Below are positions 8,506 to 16,926 of a stretch of DNA of 64,000 nt, one piece after another. Under the pieces are notes generated by a model. That model searched no databases. It was not told the origin of the DNA and saw only the letters and a program-made list of their open reading frames with translations. Made by a program: the position numbers and the translations under genes. Source of the stretch: Eisenbergiella tayi (lineage in GTDB: Bacteria; Bacillota; Clostridia; Lachnospirales; Lachnospiraceae); assembly GCF_001881565.1 (NCBI RefSeq), contig NZ_MPDJ01000005.1, positions 709,347 to 773,346 on the forward strand. Reading direction: 5' to 3'. Numbering within the stretch: position 1 is the stretch's first letter; every line of letters starts with the position of its first letter.

Positions 8506-9828
8506 TTATTTATACATAGCCATATATTCCCCATGGGCTTCTATCAATTCATCACACATGCTGCGGATATCATCAATATTCAGCTCCGCCGCCGTATGAG
8601 GATCCAGCATGGCAGCCTGGTAAATATAATTCTTATCTCTCGTTCTGGCAGCCTCGATGGTAAGCAGCTGCACATTGATATTGGTCTGGTTCATTGCTGC
8701 CAGCTGCACGGGCAGGCGGCCTACATGACAGGGATTGACTCCCTTGGCATTGATCATACAGGGAACCTCCACACAGGCATCGGAAGGAAGGTTATCAATC
8801 AGCCCGGTGTTCAGGACGTTGCCGCCAATCTGGTAAGGCTTGTTGGTCACCACCGCCTCCATGATGTAAGAAGCATATTCCCTGGAACGTTCATGGGTGA
8901 TTTTACCATCCTTAAGGATATTGTTTCTCTCCTCTTCCCATTCAGCGATCTGCTTGATACAGCGTCTGGGATATTCATCCAGCGGAATGTTGAATTTATC
9001 AATCATTTCCGGATAACGGGATTTGATAAAAAACGGATTGTACTCGGAGTTATGCTCGCTAGATTCGGTGCAGTAGTAGCCTAAAGTCCTTATGTATTCA
9101 TAACGCACCATATCATTGTGCTTTTCTTTGCTGTTTTTCTCCAGCGCACGCTTTTTGATTTCCGGATACAAATCGTTTCCGTCCTTATCCTTTACTTCAA
9201 GGAGCCATGCCATATGGTTGATTCCTGCAATGTAATCCGTTGCGCCTTCCAGCTTGTCTTCCATTCCCAGACCCTTCAAAAGCCCTTCCGTACAAACCTG
9301 AACGCTGTGGCAGAGACCAACGGTCCTGATTTTGCTGTATCTCTGCATATAACCGCTGAGGATTGCCATGGGATTGGTATAATTCAAAAACAGGGTATCA
9401 GGGCAAACCTCTTCCATATCCCTTGCGAAGCCTTCCATAACAGGGATGGTGCGAAGCCCGCGCATGATTCCGCCGATTCCCAGGGTATCACCGATAGTCT
9501 GCTTAAGGCCGTATTTTTTGGGGATTTCAAAATCCGTTACGGTACAGGGCTCATAACCGCCGACCTGGATAGCGTTTACCACGAAATCCGCATCACGCAG
9601 CGCTGCCTTCCGGTTCTCCACGCCCAAATACGTTTTGATCACCGCCCTGTCTTCATTTACGTTGTGATTGATGGCTCTGAGGATCGTTTCCGAATCCTCC
9701 AGCCTTTTGTCATTGATATCATACAGCGCGATTTCCGCCTCTCTCAAAACTGGTGTGCACATACAGTCACCCAGAACATTTCTGGCAAAAACAGTACTCC
9801 CCGCGCCTAAAAATGTGATTTTAACCAT
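8506..9828 (-). CDS. GH4 family glycosidase (alpha-galactosidase/alpha-glucosidase type)
   Basis: A 440-residue NAD- and metal-dependent glycoside hydrolase family 4 enzyme. The Rossmann motif GAGSTVF is at 8-13, the metal-binding Cys173-His174 lies in GLCHS, and His205 lies in GINHMAW; NYTNPM at 149-154 is also conserved. The family oxidises C3 of the substrate and cleaves by elimination. The sequence reads closest to MelA-type alpha-galactosidases. It is cytoplasmic. It is divergent from an AraC regulator 138 bp away that probably controls it. Confidence 0.88.
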   Translation of the reverse strand: MVKITFLGAGSTVFARNVLGDCMCTPVLREAEIALYDINDKRLEDSETILRAINHNVNEDRAVIKTYLGVENRKAALRDADFVVNAIQVGGYEPCTVTDFEIPKKYGLKQTIGDTLGIGGIMRGLRTIPVMEGFARDMEEVCPDTLFLNYTNPMAILSGYMQRYSKIRTVGLCHSVQVCTEGLLKGLGMEDKLEGATDYIAGINHMAWLLEVKDKDGNDLYPEIKKRALEKNSKEKHNDMVRYEYIRTLGYYCTESSEHNSEYNPFFIKSRYPEMIDKFNIPLDEYPRRCIKQIAEWEEERNNILKDGKITHERSREYASYIMEAVVTNKPYQIGGNVLNTGLIDNLPSDACVEVPCMINAKGVNPCHVGRLPVQLAAMNQTNINVQLLTIEAARTRDKNYIYQAAMLDPHTAAELNIDDIRSMCDELIEAHGEYMAMYK

Positions 9829-9966
9829 AAAGTAACCCTCCTGTAATTGAATTTATGAAATGAATCCTGTAAAATTAAGTATCTGCTTTTATTTTACGTT
9901 TTTTAACGATTTATTCTTTATATTTTGTTTCTTATTATTGAATTTTTGTTTCCTATGGAGAGTTTT

Positions 9967-10869
9967 ATGATGAACGAAAACCCAGAAAAAAATAACCCGC
10001 GTGAGACTGTCCGCCTGCTTACCGAATCCCAGACACGTATTGCCCTCCGACTCTATTATTCCGGCAGTGAATCATGCGCTCCAGGCCATTTTTTCGGCCC
10101 TGCAATCAGGCCCCATTACCTGATTCACTTTATCCGGAGCGGAAGAGGAAAGTATATTTGTCAGGACAATATATTCGAATTAGAGAAGGGAGACGCCTTT
10201 TTAATCCTTCCCGGAGAGACTACAAAGTACATCGCGGATGAAAAAGAGCCCTGGGAGTATAGCTGGATCGCATTTGACGGCCCGGATGCCCGCACTTTGC
10301 TGAAGCACTGCGGATTTACAGATACTCAGGTGGTTTACCGCTCCCCTGATAAGGAAAGTGCGGAAAAGCTTCTGGCCCAAACCAGCGTATTCGAAAACAG
10401 TTTTCATGAGAACAGCCAGAATCTGCTGGAAATCATGGGGAATTTCTATCTTTTGTTTTCCTGCATGTATCAGGAGCAGATGCCTGTCCCCCTTCTGACT
10501 CCTTCCCGGCAGTCCTCCCCTGCAGGGACGCTGCAGGAGCTTTATTTCCGCCAGGCTGTGGAATATCTGAAGCATAATTTCAGTTATCCCGTAAAAATAG
10601 AACAGCTGGCCCGCCAGGTGGGGGTCAGCCGTACGTATCTGTATAAGATTTTTATTTCCCATTCCGGAAAAAGTGTTCAGCAGTATCTTCAGGATCTGCG
10701 GCTTACCGCTGCTATGGACATGCTGAAAAAGTCAGGAAGGGATATCACGGAAATTGCCTATTCCTGTGGTTTTACGGATTCCCCGGCCTTCTGCAGGCAG
10801 TTTAAAAAGACTACCGGGCTGACGCCGCTGCAGTACAGGCGGCTCACGGGGAATTATGGGAATTCCTAA
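9967..10869 (+). CDS. AraC-family transcriptional regulator
   Basis: A protein of about 300 residues. ATG 9967 (or the adjacent 9970) is preferred over 9925 because TATGGAGAG lies just upstream. It has an N-terminal cupin sensing domain (HFIRSGRGKYICQDN, LEKGDAFLILPGE) and a C-terminal double HTH (VGVSRTYLYKIFISHSG, then CGFTDSPAFCRQFKKTTG). It is the likely activator of the divergent GH4 gene. The inducer is unknown but plausibly an alpha-galactoside. Confidence 0.9.
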   Translation: MMNENPEKNNPRETVRLLTESQTRIALRLYYSGSESCAPGHFFGPAIRPHYLIHFIRSGRGKYICQDNIFELEKGDAFLILPGETTKYIADEKEPWEYSWIAFDGPDARTLLKHCGFTDTQVVYRSPDKESAEKLLAQTSVFENSFHENSQNLLEIMGNFYLLFSCMYQEQMPVPLLTPSRQSSPAGTLQELYFRQAVEYLKHNFSYPVKIEQLARQVGVSRTYLYKIFISHSGKSVQQYLQDLRLTAAMDMLKKSGRDITEIAYSCGFTDSPAFCRQFKKTTGLTPLQYRRLTGNYGNS

Positions 10870-10891
10870 GATTTCCGGATGCTGTCGGCAC

Positions 10892-11353
10892 TCAAACGCC
10901 GAGGCTTTCCAGGAAGCCTTCGCAGCCTTCACATACATCGCGGTAGGTGGCCTCAAAGTTGCCGGTGTACCAGGGATCGGCGATGGCTCCGGGGCGATCT
11001 GTGTAATCCAGGAGAAGATGGACTTTGTTTTCCGGATCGGAACGAAGGATGCGCATGATATTGCGCAGGTTCATTTCGTCCATGCCGATAATATAGTCAA
11101 ATTTCGCATAGTCTTCTTTTCTCATCTGACGAGCCTGCTTGAAGGAAATTTCCTCTTTGGAAATTCCATGCTCGAGAAGCTTGCGGCGGGTTCCGTGGTG
11201 GACCGGGTTGCCGATTTCTTCTGTGCTGGTGGCCGCGGATTCGATGTGGAAATCGTTGGCGATGCCTTTGGCGCGGACCATGTCTCTTAGGATGAATTCT
11301 GCCATGGGGGAACGGCAGATGTTGCCGTGGCAGACGAAAAGTATCTTAATCAT
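10892..11353 (-). CDS. Low-molecular-weight protein-tyrosine phosphatase
   Basis: A 153-residue phosphatase. The signature loop C-x5-R is present as VCHGNICRS (Cys8, Arg14) and the general acid lies in DPWYTG near residue 126. It dephosphorylates phosphotyrosine proteins in the cytoplasm. An AGGAGG site precedes the ATG. A second 5' end of the same kind of gene lies at 13067-13110, so this locus looks like an insertion site (see findings). Confidence 0.92.
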   Translation of the reverse strand: MIKILFVCHGNICRSPMAEFILRDMVRAKGIANDFHIESAATSTEEIGNPVHHGTRRKLLEHGISKEEISFKQARQMRKEDYAKFDYIIGMDEMNLRNIMRILRSDPENKVHLLLDYTDRPGAIADPWYTGNFEATYRDVCEGCEGFLESLGV

Positions 11354-11467
11354 AAACGAAAATCCTCCTAAATGCTTATATTTTCCCGGTTTTGCCGCAA
11401 TTTGACGGGTATATAGTTGACCGTGAAATTGTTAAATTAATCACAGAATAAGCAAAAGTTGAAACCG

Positions 11468-11489
11468 TCAATCGTAGTAAAAACGTAGT
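11468..11489. repeat. 22-bp direct repeat, left copy
   Basis: This 22-bp unit (it contains CAATCGTAGTAAAA and ends in CGTAGT) matches the copy at 12980-13001 at 21 of 22 positions and in the same orientation. The two copies bracket the Fic cassette. Confidence 0.75.
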
Positions 11490-11576
11490 TGAAACCGGGG
11501 GTTCTTACTAAAAGGCTAACTAATTGAAAAATTTCCGGATACTGAATTCCTTTCTTTACAATATCAAACGCATCAC

Positions 11577-11906
11577 TTATAACTTGTTCTCGTAGCTTTT
11601 TTCCAAAGCTGCACCATACTTACTTTTTGAAAAGCCAAGATTTATCCCATTTATTTCTAATGGTTTAAACCGTTTAAAGGCTGTTTTATATAATTTGTCC
11701 TCTTTTGAATCAGATGCATTAAGAAGTGTTGCTATTTCACTAAAATAATCTTTTATTCTCTGATATGCCCCCTTAAATTCAGGGACATCAGACACTTTCA
11801 AACGCATCAAATTAATAAAAAAACTGCTATCATTATCAAAAACACAGTCAAATACGCCCATTTCTTCCAACTCATCATTTAATCCCAAGTATTCTGAAAC
11901 AAACAT
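11577..11906 (-). CDS. Unassigned 109-aa protein, probably C-terminally truncated
   Basis: ATG 11906 is chosen because GGAGGTGTGGTA lies just upstream; it begins about 20 bp after the Fic stop codon and is probably in one operon with it. The product starts MFVSEYLGLND and is hydrophilic with no membrane segment or catalytic motif I recognise. It resembles the N-terminal part of larger proteins seen in Clostridia accessory regions (from memory, low certainty), and the abrupt stop after SYENKL would fit a truncated remnant. Confidence 0.45.
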   Translation of the reverse strand: MFVSEYLGLNDELEEMGVFDCVFDNDSSFFINLMRLKVSDVPEFKGAYQRIKDYFSEIATLLNASDSKEDKLYKTAFKRFKPLEINGINLGFSKSKYGAALEKSYENKL

Positions 11907-11927
11907 TACCACACCTCCATTGTATTT

Positions 11928-12824
11928 TTATTCTTCCAACATTACGAGGTAACTATCTAAACGTTCATTCACATATCCTGCAAATAACTTTTCCATTGCT
12001 CCTAAATTGTGCTTTACATGGTATTCATCAAAAGCATTGTAATACGCAATCCTATCTGTAAATTTAATATCAATCGGCGGATATCCGGCCTTCATTAATT
12101 CCAGATTTACAAGCAACCTTCCCGTGCGGCCATTACCGTCGATAAAAGGATGAATACCTTCAAATTCTATATGAAACCGTGCGAGCCGGGGAATGATATG
12201 CTCTTTACTATTGTTATAGGACTCCAACAACTGCTCCATCTTTGGTTGAATAAGATACGGCTGTACAGGCTCATGCTTTGCTCCCATAATTCTTACCGGG
12301 ACCCTTCTGTAAACACCGCGGTCATCCTTTTTATCAGCCAGCACAAGATAATGAATTTGCTTTATAATACGTTCCGACAAAGGTTCCTGAGCTTTCACTA
12401 AATCCCGCACAAAATCAAAAGCTTCCTTATGTCCAACTGCTTCCATGTGATCCTTCAACGGCTTCTGGGCAATAGTCAGACCGCGCAGCACCATATCGGT
12501 TTCACGCAGTGTCAACGTATTCCCCTCGATGGCGTTGGAGTTATAGGTATACTCCACCACAAATTCCTCTGTCAACCGTTCCACCTCTCCCTCCGTCAAA
12601 GGGCGTTTGGAATCCAATTCCGTTTTCTTCCTGTCAATACTATCAAGCAGATTTTCTGCGGACTTATAACGTCCGTCCTCCGGCTTCCCAGCCCCTGCCG
12701 GAATCTTCCAACTGCGCCCCTCACGGATAACGCCTGGAATTCTACCTTCCGAGCATAGGATTCGTACTCGTCTATCTGAAATGCCCCATTTTTCTGAAGC
12801 CTGTTTTACGGATATATACATCAT
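11928..12824 (-). CDS. Fic family protein with N-terminal DNA-binding domain
   Basis: About 298 residues from the ATG at 12824, which follows GAGGTGC; the ATG at 12836 lacks a site. An excisionase/MerR-like helix-turn-helix occupies residues 1-50 (ISVKQASEKWGISDRRVRIL). The Fic core motif H-P-F-I-D-G-N-G-R-T-G-R begins at about His225. An inhibitory motif SNAIEGN at about 96-102 marks a self-inhibited Fic protein in which the helix blocks ATP positioning. Fic enzymes AMPylate target proteins. The HTH suggests autoregulation. It lies inside the 22-bp direct repeats. Confidence 0.88.
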   Translation of the reverse strand: MMYISVKQASEKWGISDRRVRILCSEGRIPGVIREGRSWKIPAGAGKPEDGRYKSAENLLDSIDRKKTELDSKRPLTEGEVERLTEEFVVEYTYNSNAIEGNTLTLRETDMVLRGLTIAQKPLKDHMEAVGHKEAFDFVRDLVKAQEPLSERIIKQIHYLVLADKKDDRGVYRRVPVRIMGAKHEPVQPYLIQPKMEQLLESYNNSKEHIIPRLARFHIEFEGIHPFIDGNGRTGRLLVNLELMKAGYPPIDIKFTDRIAYYNAFDEYHVKHNLGAMEKLFAGYVNERLDSYLVMLEE

Positions 12825-12979
12825 TCTGCACCTCATTTCAAATAATAGTATACTCTATTTTCGGAACAATAGCAAGGTCATCGGAATAATAATTTATTCC
12901 CATCGGAACAATGCAAAAAATCCGGAGGACATATTTTTCTCCTCCGGACAAGTATTTTACACTTATAATTTAAAGTCTC

Positions 12980-13001
12980 TCAATCGTAGTAAAACCGTAG
13001 T
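12980..13001. repeat. 22-bp direct repeat, right copy
   Basis: This copy matches 11468-11489 at 21 of 22 bases in direct orientation. Together the repeats flank a 1.5-kb segment that holds the Fic gene and its small partner, as expected of a recombination or insertion footprint. Confidence 0.75.
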
Positions 13002-13013
13002 ACCCCATCAGTC

Positions 13014-13112
13014 CTATTGCACCGATTTGCCGCAGTTTATCGCAGTATTGCCCCTCAAGCCATCTGACACTAGTGCCCTGCCGTGGCAGACGAATAGTAT
13101 ACGTTTCATACA
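13014..13112 (-). pseudogene. 5' remnant of a low-molecular-weight phosphatase gene
   Basis: On the minus strand a good ribosome-binding site (GAGGAGGG) precedes an ATG at 13110, and the reading frame begins MKRILFVCHG, the conserved start of this phosphatase family. The frame then diverges from the family (RALVSDGLRG) and stops after about 30 codons. Sixteen bases (13080-13095) are identical to the start of the intact phosphatase gene at 11324-11339. It is best read as the displaced 5' end of a gene split by insertion. Confidence 0.65.
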
Positions 13113-13140
13113 AATCCCTCCTCTAACCATTCTTTTTATT

Positions 13141-13854
13141 TCAGGACATCATTCTGCTTTCCAACTCATTTTCAATACAAATACACAGATTCGTATACCG
13201 ATTCACCGAATTCAAATCCTTTTCAATATAGTCCCAGGATCCTTTATAGTCTCCAGTAACAGAAAATTGCGATTTGCAAATGAATTCTTTGAATGATTCC
13301 ACCTTGCCCTTATACTTTTTTGCAAAAACATAAGCATCATTTTCTTTGTCTTTATCCGTACTATTTTGCTTATCGTACAATACGTGATCCAAATTACAGG
13401 ACATATAATATAGGCTATATGGAATTGTCCAAATTATGCCACAACTTCTCAACCTATATAAATTATCTCTTTTCTGTTGATTTCTTGTCATAACACTTGC
13501 TTTATTATTTGTATATATTCCATCATTTTCATACTGGATATCTAAGTAATTTTCTTTTTCCATGATATTATCATCCGGAATATAGGCTCCGTCCGTATCA
13601 ACAATATGAATGATCTGCTTAAAATCACTTGCTTTATAATGCTGTGATTTTGCGTAAGCAGTTACTTCATTGCCAAGCTTTGCAACTATATTTTTCGAAC
13701 TTACACCACGTCGTGTAGTAATATCACCATGCATAATATGAACATAAATAAAGTCTTTATCATATACCTGGCTCAATGCCATACCAAGAGCGACTTCATC
13801 CGAAGGTCCTTCCACTATTACCAATACAATCTTCTTACGAGCCAATCGCTTCAC
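13141..13854 (-). CDS. TOPRIM-domain protein, partner of an AAA ATPase
   Basis: A 237-residue protein starting at GTG 13854 with GGGAGG four bases upstream. The N-terminus carries TOPRIM-like acidic motifs: Glu15 in VIVEGPSDE and Asp86-x-Asp88 in HIVDTDGAY. Such domains in OLD, RloB and AriB proteins act as metal-dependent nucleases or effectors. Its start overlaps the ATPase gene by 20 bp, which indicates translational coupling and a stoichiometric complex. The two-gene layout (ATPase first, TOPRIM second) resembles PARIS (AriA/AriB) and similar anti-phage systems. Family assignment was not verified. Confidence 0.65.
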   Translation of the reverse strand: MKRLARKKIVLVIVEGPSDEVALGMALSQVYDKDFIYVHIMHGDITTRRGVSSKNIVAKLGNEVTAYAKSQHYKASDFKQIIHIVDTDGAYIPDDNIMEKENYLDIQYENDGIYTNNKASVMTRNQQKRDNLYRLRSCGIIWTIPYSLYYMSCNLDHVLYDKQNSTDKDKENDAYVFAKKYKGKVESFKEFICKSQFSVTGDYKGSWDYIEKDLNSVNRYTNLCICIENELESRMMS

Positions 13855-15241
13855 CCGCCTCCCTGAATGCTAATGCTATCTCAAAGTTGTTTGTGTGATT
13901 ATATACCTGCTCGCTTTGTTCTCCCAGTACAATATCTCGATAATAGAAATCGCGCAGATTATTTGTACCCTTAACATTTCCCATCCGAATATAACGCATT
14001 TCAGGATTTGTTGTCGTAAATGCGACAAATCCCTTATCTATAGTCTCAAGCGGGCGAAGATTATGGGATGTAAATATTAGCTGCCCCTTTCCCTTCTCTG
14101 AAATGATTTTAAGGAGTTCACCCAATAAATATTCAAAAATCCCACCATCAAGTTCATCAACCGCCACAGTAACAGATGCATTGTTATAAACTGCAATCAG
14201 TAATTGAAGAATAGATACAATCTTCTTGATTCCTTCCGATTCATAGCAAAATGGAATTGACCTGCTGTTTTTTAACGACATAATCTGAATCTGCTTTCCA
14301 ATACTGCCATTCTTCAATAAAGCTGCACCTAAATCCACTATACTAATTGTAAGTCCCGGCACTAACTGTTCTAAGACAATATTCATATTTTGAATAATTT
14401 TATCCACAACATCATATGCCTCTTCCGGAATAAGTGCAGGTCTGTCTAATGGTAATACTAAACTTCCTGCAGTATCAGCACCTTTACTGCTATATTTGAA
14501 AGATAACGGCAACGAATTAAGACTGATTAATCCGATACTTTCCGTGTCTATTACGAACAATTCTCTTATCCCAAACCAGTTAAGATGATTAATCAGATTG
14601 ATGTAGACTTCATTCTTGCAATTCTTTCTGAACACATTAATCATCTCTCGTGAGAAAATGAAAGAACGGGATGTTGCCTGTGTCAGTCTCTTTGTAACTA
14701 ATAGATTCATATTTTGCGATTTATCATTTCCTACCAATTCCACAAATTTAGTTTTGGGAACAAATATTTCCTCACTTCTTGTGTCAATCAGAGCTGACTT
14801 TCTGAGCTTCTCTTCTTTATTCGTAAAGCCATAGGATAGTATCTCGTCATATATTTCAACCCTTATATGGGGCTGCGCTGAATTACTATCCTCTGTATCT
14901 ATCGAATCATTATCTTCTGCTTTTCGTAATGAAAATTGATACCAAATATCATACTTTACCTCTTCATCACATACTAAAAATTGATATGTTAATGTAGACT
15001 TTTCCGAATCCACATTGACATAATTTGCATACTTTGAAGGAATCGCTTTCCCACTCAACGCAAACTTAAGCAGCTGTAAAGCATCTATAAGTGCTGTTTT
15101 ACCGGATCCATTCTGTCCGTACAATCCCAATATGCTTGCTTTGTAATTTTTTCTTTTGTTTTCAAAATTAAGATAACCGTATTTCACATTTTTTAAGTTC
15201 TCAATACTTATATTTTCAATTCTTACAGTTTGCTTGCTCAT
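13835..15241 (-). CDS. AAA ATPase of a two-gene defence-like module
   Basis: About 468 residues. ATG 15241 is chosen because GGAGGATGATACT precedes it; a start at 15262 has no site. The Walker A motif GQNGSGKT is at about 42-49, a Walker B-like VDELDGG lies in the C-terminal third, and a TSHN sensor follows, so it belongs to the ABC/SMC-like AAA_15/AAA_21 ATPases. These sense invader proteins or nucleic acid and control a partner effector, here the TOPRIM protein encoded in overlap. It is isolated from housekeeping neighbours, which fits a defence island. Confidence 0.7.
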   Translation of the reverse strand: MSKQTVRIENISIENLKNVKYGYLNFENKRKNYKASILGLYGQNGSGKTALIDALQLLKFALSGKAIPSKYANYVNVDSEKSTLTYQFLVCDEEVKYDIWYQFSLRKAEDNDSIDTEDSNSAQPHIRVEIYDEILSYGFTNKEEKLRKSALIDTRSEEIFVPKTKFVELVGNDKSQNMNLLVTKRLTQATSRSFIFSREMINVFRKNCKNEVYINLINHLNWFGIRELFVIDTESIGLISLNSLPLSFKYSSKGADTAGSLVLPLDRPALIPEEAYDVVDKIIQNMNIVLEQLVPGLTISIVDLGAALLKNGSIGKQIQIMSLKNSRSIPFCYESEGIKKIVSILQLLIAVYNNASVTVAVDELDGGIFEYLLGELLKIISEKGKGQLIFTSHNLRPLETIDKGFVAFTTTNPEMRYIRMGNVKGTNNLRDFYYRDIVLGEQSEQVYNHTNNFEIALAFREAGEAIGS

Positions 15242-15262
15242 AGTATCATCCTCCATAAGCAC

Positions 15263-16049
15263 ATAATATCATTCATTTTTTATTTTTTCAATATCGAACT
15301 TATATATTGGTATATTTTATTTCGTTTTTATAATTCAACTCGATAAATATTAATTTCGTATACTATATGCTGATTTGGATTTCTCTATATGTTCTGCAAT
15401 CATTTATAGCTATTTTATCAAATCAATTCCCTTCAATAAACAAGGAGAGCAGAGTGCAGACTGCCGTCTTATCAATTCATTTTCTTTTCCACTCTTTTCA
15501 TAACACGTATTACCAGATTTAGCTGATTTATACGATTATGGTTTACAGCATACTCTTTTTTATGTAGTCTTTTAGAATAGAATTCGCCCATTTTGCGCCG
15601 GAAATTCCTATTTCGTAAAATCCGACCTTTACTCTCCCGTCTCTTTCCACTCATTCTTCCTGCTGCTTTCATATGAAAAAGCCCTGGCGTAATGCTAGTA
15701 TTGCATTACCAGGGCTTTTTTCCATTGGCATCATAAAAAAATCCGAATACCGATAATGGGTCATATCCGAATCCGGGTCATTTGATAATGCCACGGATTC
15801 ATTGATGACATGGCTCCATACTACCTCCGGTATTCCCAAACTCACTTTCATAATTTGGCCTGCTATATCTGCAGGAATATCAGACCTGTAAATGATTTTA
15901 TCATCTGCTGTCGCTAAGCCTGACACTTTTAGAGTATAATCACAGTATAATCAGAAATAGTATTATCGCTTCTGAGAAGCGTATCCTCCAAATCCGTTAT
16001 TATCATCTTTACCATTTCTGATCAGCTCCCGATCTTATTTTATGACAAT
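15263..16049. other. Gene-poor stretch with degraded ORFs
   Basis: About 790 bp between the ATPase gene and purC. The first 200 bp are very AT-rich and probably hold the ATPase promoter. Two short minus-strand frames (15472-15672 and 15669-15926) lack ribosome-binding sites, and the second runs through the hairpin at 15676-15721. Its interior looks protein-like (SLGIPEVVWSHVINESVALS), which suggests the decayed remains of a gene rather than an expressed one. Confidence 0.4.
15676..15721. terminator. Bidirectional intrinsic terminator
   Basis: AAAAAGCCCTGG-GTAATGC at 15676-15695 pairs with GCATTACCAGGGCTTTTT at 15703-15720. The stem is long, GC-rich at its centre and flanked by A- and T-runs, so it can end transcription on both strands. 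Confidence 0.8.
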
Positions 16050-16901
16050 TTATGAAATCCCTCCGGTTAATTTTTTCAAACACTCCTGATAAATGTCAGC
16101 TGTCCTGTCTATAATTGTGTCCGGAACGTTATCATACTGGATTTCGCCGCCGATCTTGTTGCTGAGCAGCCAGTCGCGAATAAACTGTTTGTCATAGCTT
16201 TTGGGAGACACACCGACCTGATAATCCGCGATGCTCCAGAAACGGCTTGAGTCGGGTGTGAATATTTCATCTGCAAGGACAAGATTATTCTCTTTATCCA
16301 GCCCGAATTCGAACTTTGTATCCGCAATAATGATCCCTTTCTCATACGCATATTTATAACATACGTCATAAAGCTTTTGACAAAGATAATTGATTTTTCC
16401 GGCAGTTTCACTGCCAAGTGCGTTTATAACATAGTCAAAGGGGACATATGTGTCGTGTCCTTCGCTTGTTTTTGTCGAAGGCGTGAGAATCGGCGTTTCC
16501 AGTTTTTGTGCCTGCTGATAGTTCCCCTCTATTTTTAACCCGCAGAACTCTTTTCCATCTTGATAGGCACTCCACATGTTGCCAAACATATATCCTCTTA
16601 CGATAAACTCAAACGGTAATATCTGCAACTTTTCAACAAGAATGCTGCGTTCCTCAAATTCTGAGTTCCGGAAAAACTTTGGCATATCCGAGAGCTTATC
16701 GGATAAAACATGATTTTTGACAATATCTTTCGTATAATCAAACCCAAAAAGGGATAATGCGTTCAATACTTTCCCCTTGTCTTTTACCGGCTTGGATAAA
16801 ATCACATCAAATGCCGATATTCTGTCCGTGGTGACGATTACTAAATGATTATCGTCGATTTCATAAACATCCCTTACTTTGCCGCTGATTATTTTTTGCA
16901 T
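16050..16901 (-). CDS. purC: SAICAR synthetase
   Basis: A 283-residue phosphoribosylaminoimidazole-succinocarboxamide synthase, which joins aspartate to CAIR with ATP in purine synthesis. Motifs include GKVRDVY, the nearby TTDRISAFD, the KTSEGHDTYV region and a FEFG segment. ATG 16901 is chosen because GGGAGG lies upstream; an earlier ATG at 16949 falls inside purM. It is 25 bp downstream of purM, so the two are co-transcribed. No other pur genes are in the window. Confidence 0.95.
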   Translation of the reverse strand: MQKIISGKVRDVYEIDDNHLVIVTTDRISAFDVILSKPVKDKGKVLNALSLFGFDYTKDIVKNHVLSDKLSDMPKFFRNSEFEERSILVEKLQILPFEFIVRGYMFGNMWSAYQDGKEFCGLKIEGNYQQAQKLETPILTPSTKTSEGHDTYVPFDYVINALGSETAGKINYLCQKLYDVCYKYAYEKGIIIADTKFEFGLDKENNLVLADEIFTPDSSRFWSIADYQVGVSPKSYDKQFIRDWLLSNKIGGEIQYDNVPDTIIDRTADIYQECLKKLTGGIS

Positions 16902-16926
16902 GTTCCGAATACCTCCCAGTTTGTCA

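Larger units (their letters stand above)
12837..13140. other. Intergenic stretch with repeat and phosphatase remnant
   Basis: This 303-bp stretch between the Fic gene and the TOPRIM gene has no intact gene. It contains the probable Fic promoter, a cluster of CGGAAnAAT-like direct and inverted repeats at about 12855-12905 (a candidate autoregulatory operator), the right 22-bp repeat and the phosphatase gene remnant listed separately. Confidence 0.6.

Noticed and set aside
8506..9828. Lactate/malate dehydrogenase from the Rossmann motif
   Set aside because: The Cys-His metal site, NYTNPM and GINHMAW identify GH4, which shares only the fold with those dehydrogenases.
15472..15672. A basic 66-aa protein
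   Set aside because: No ribosome-binding site and no recognisable domain; its start lies at the edge of a terminator hairpin.
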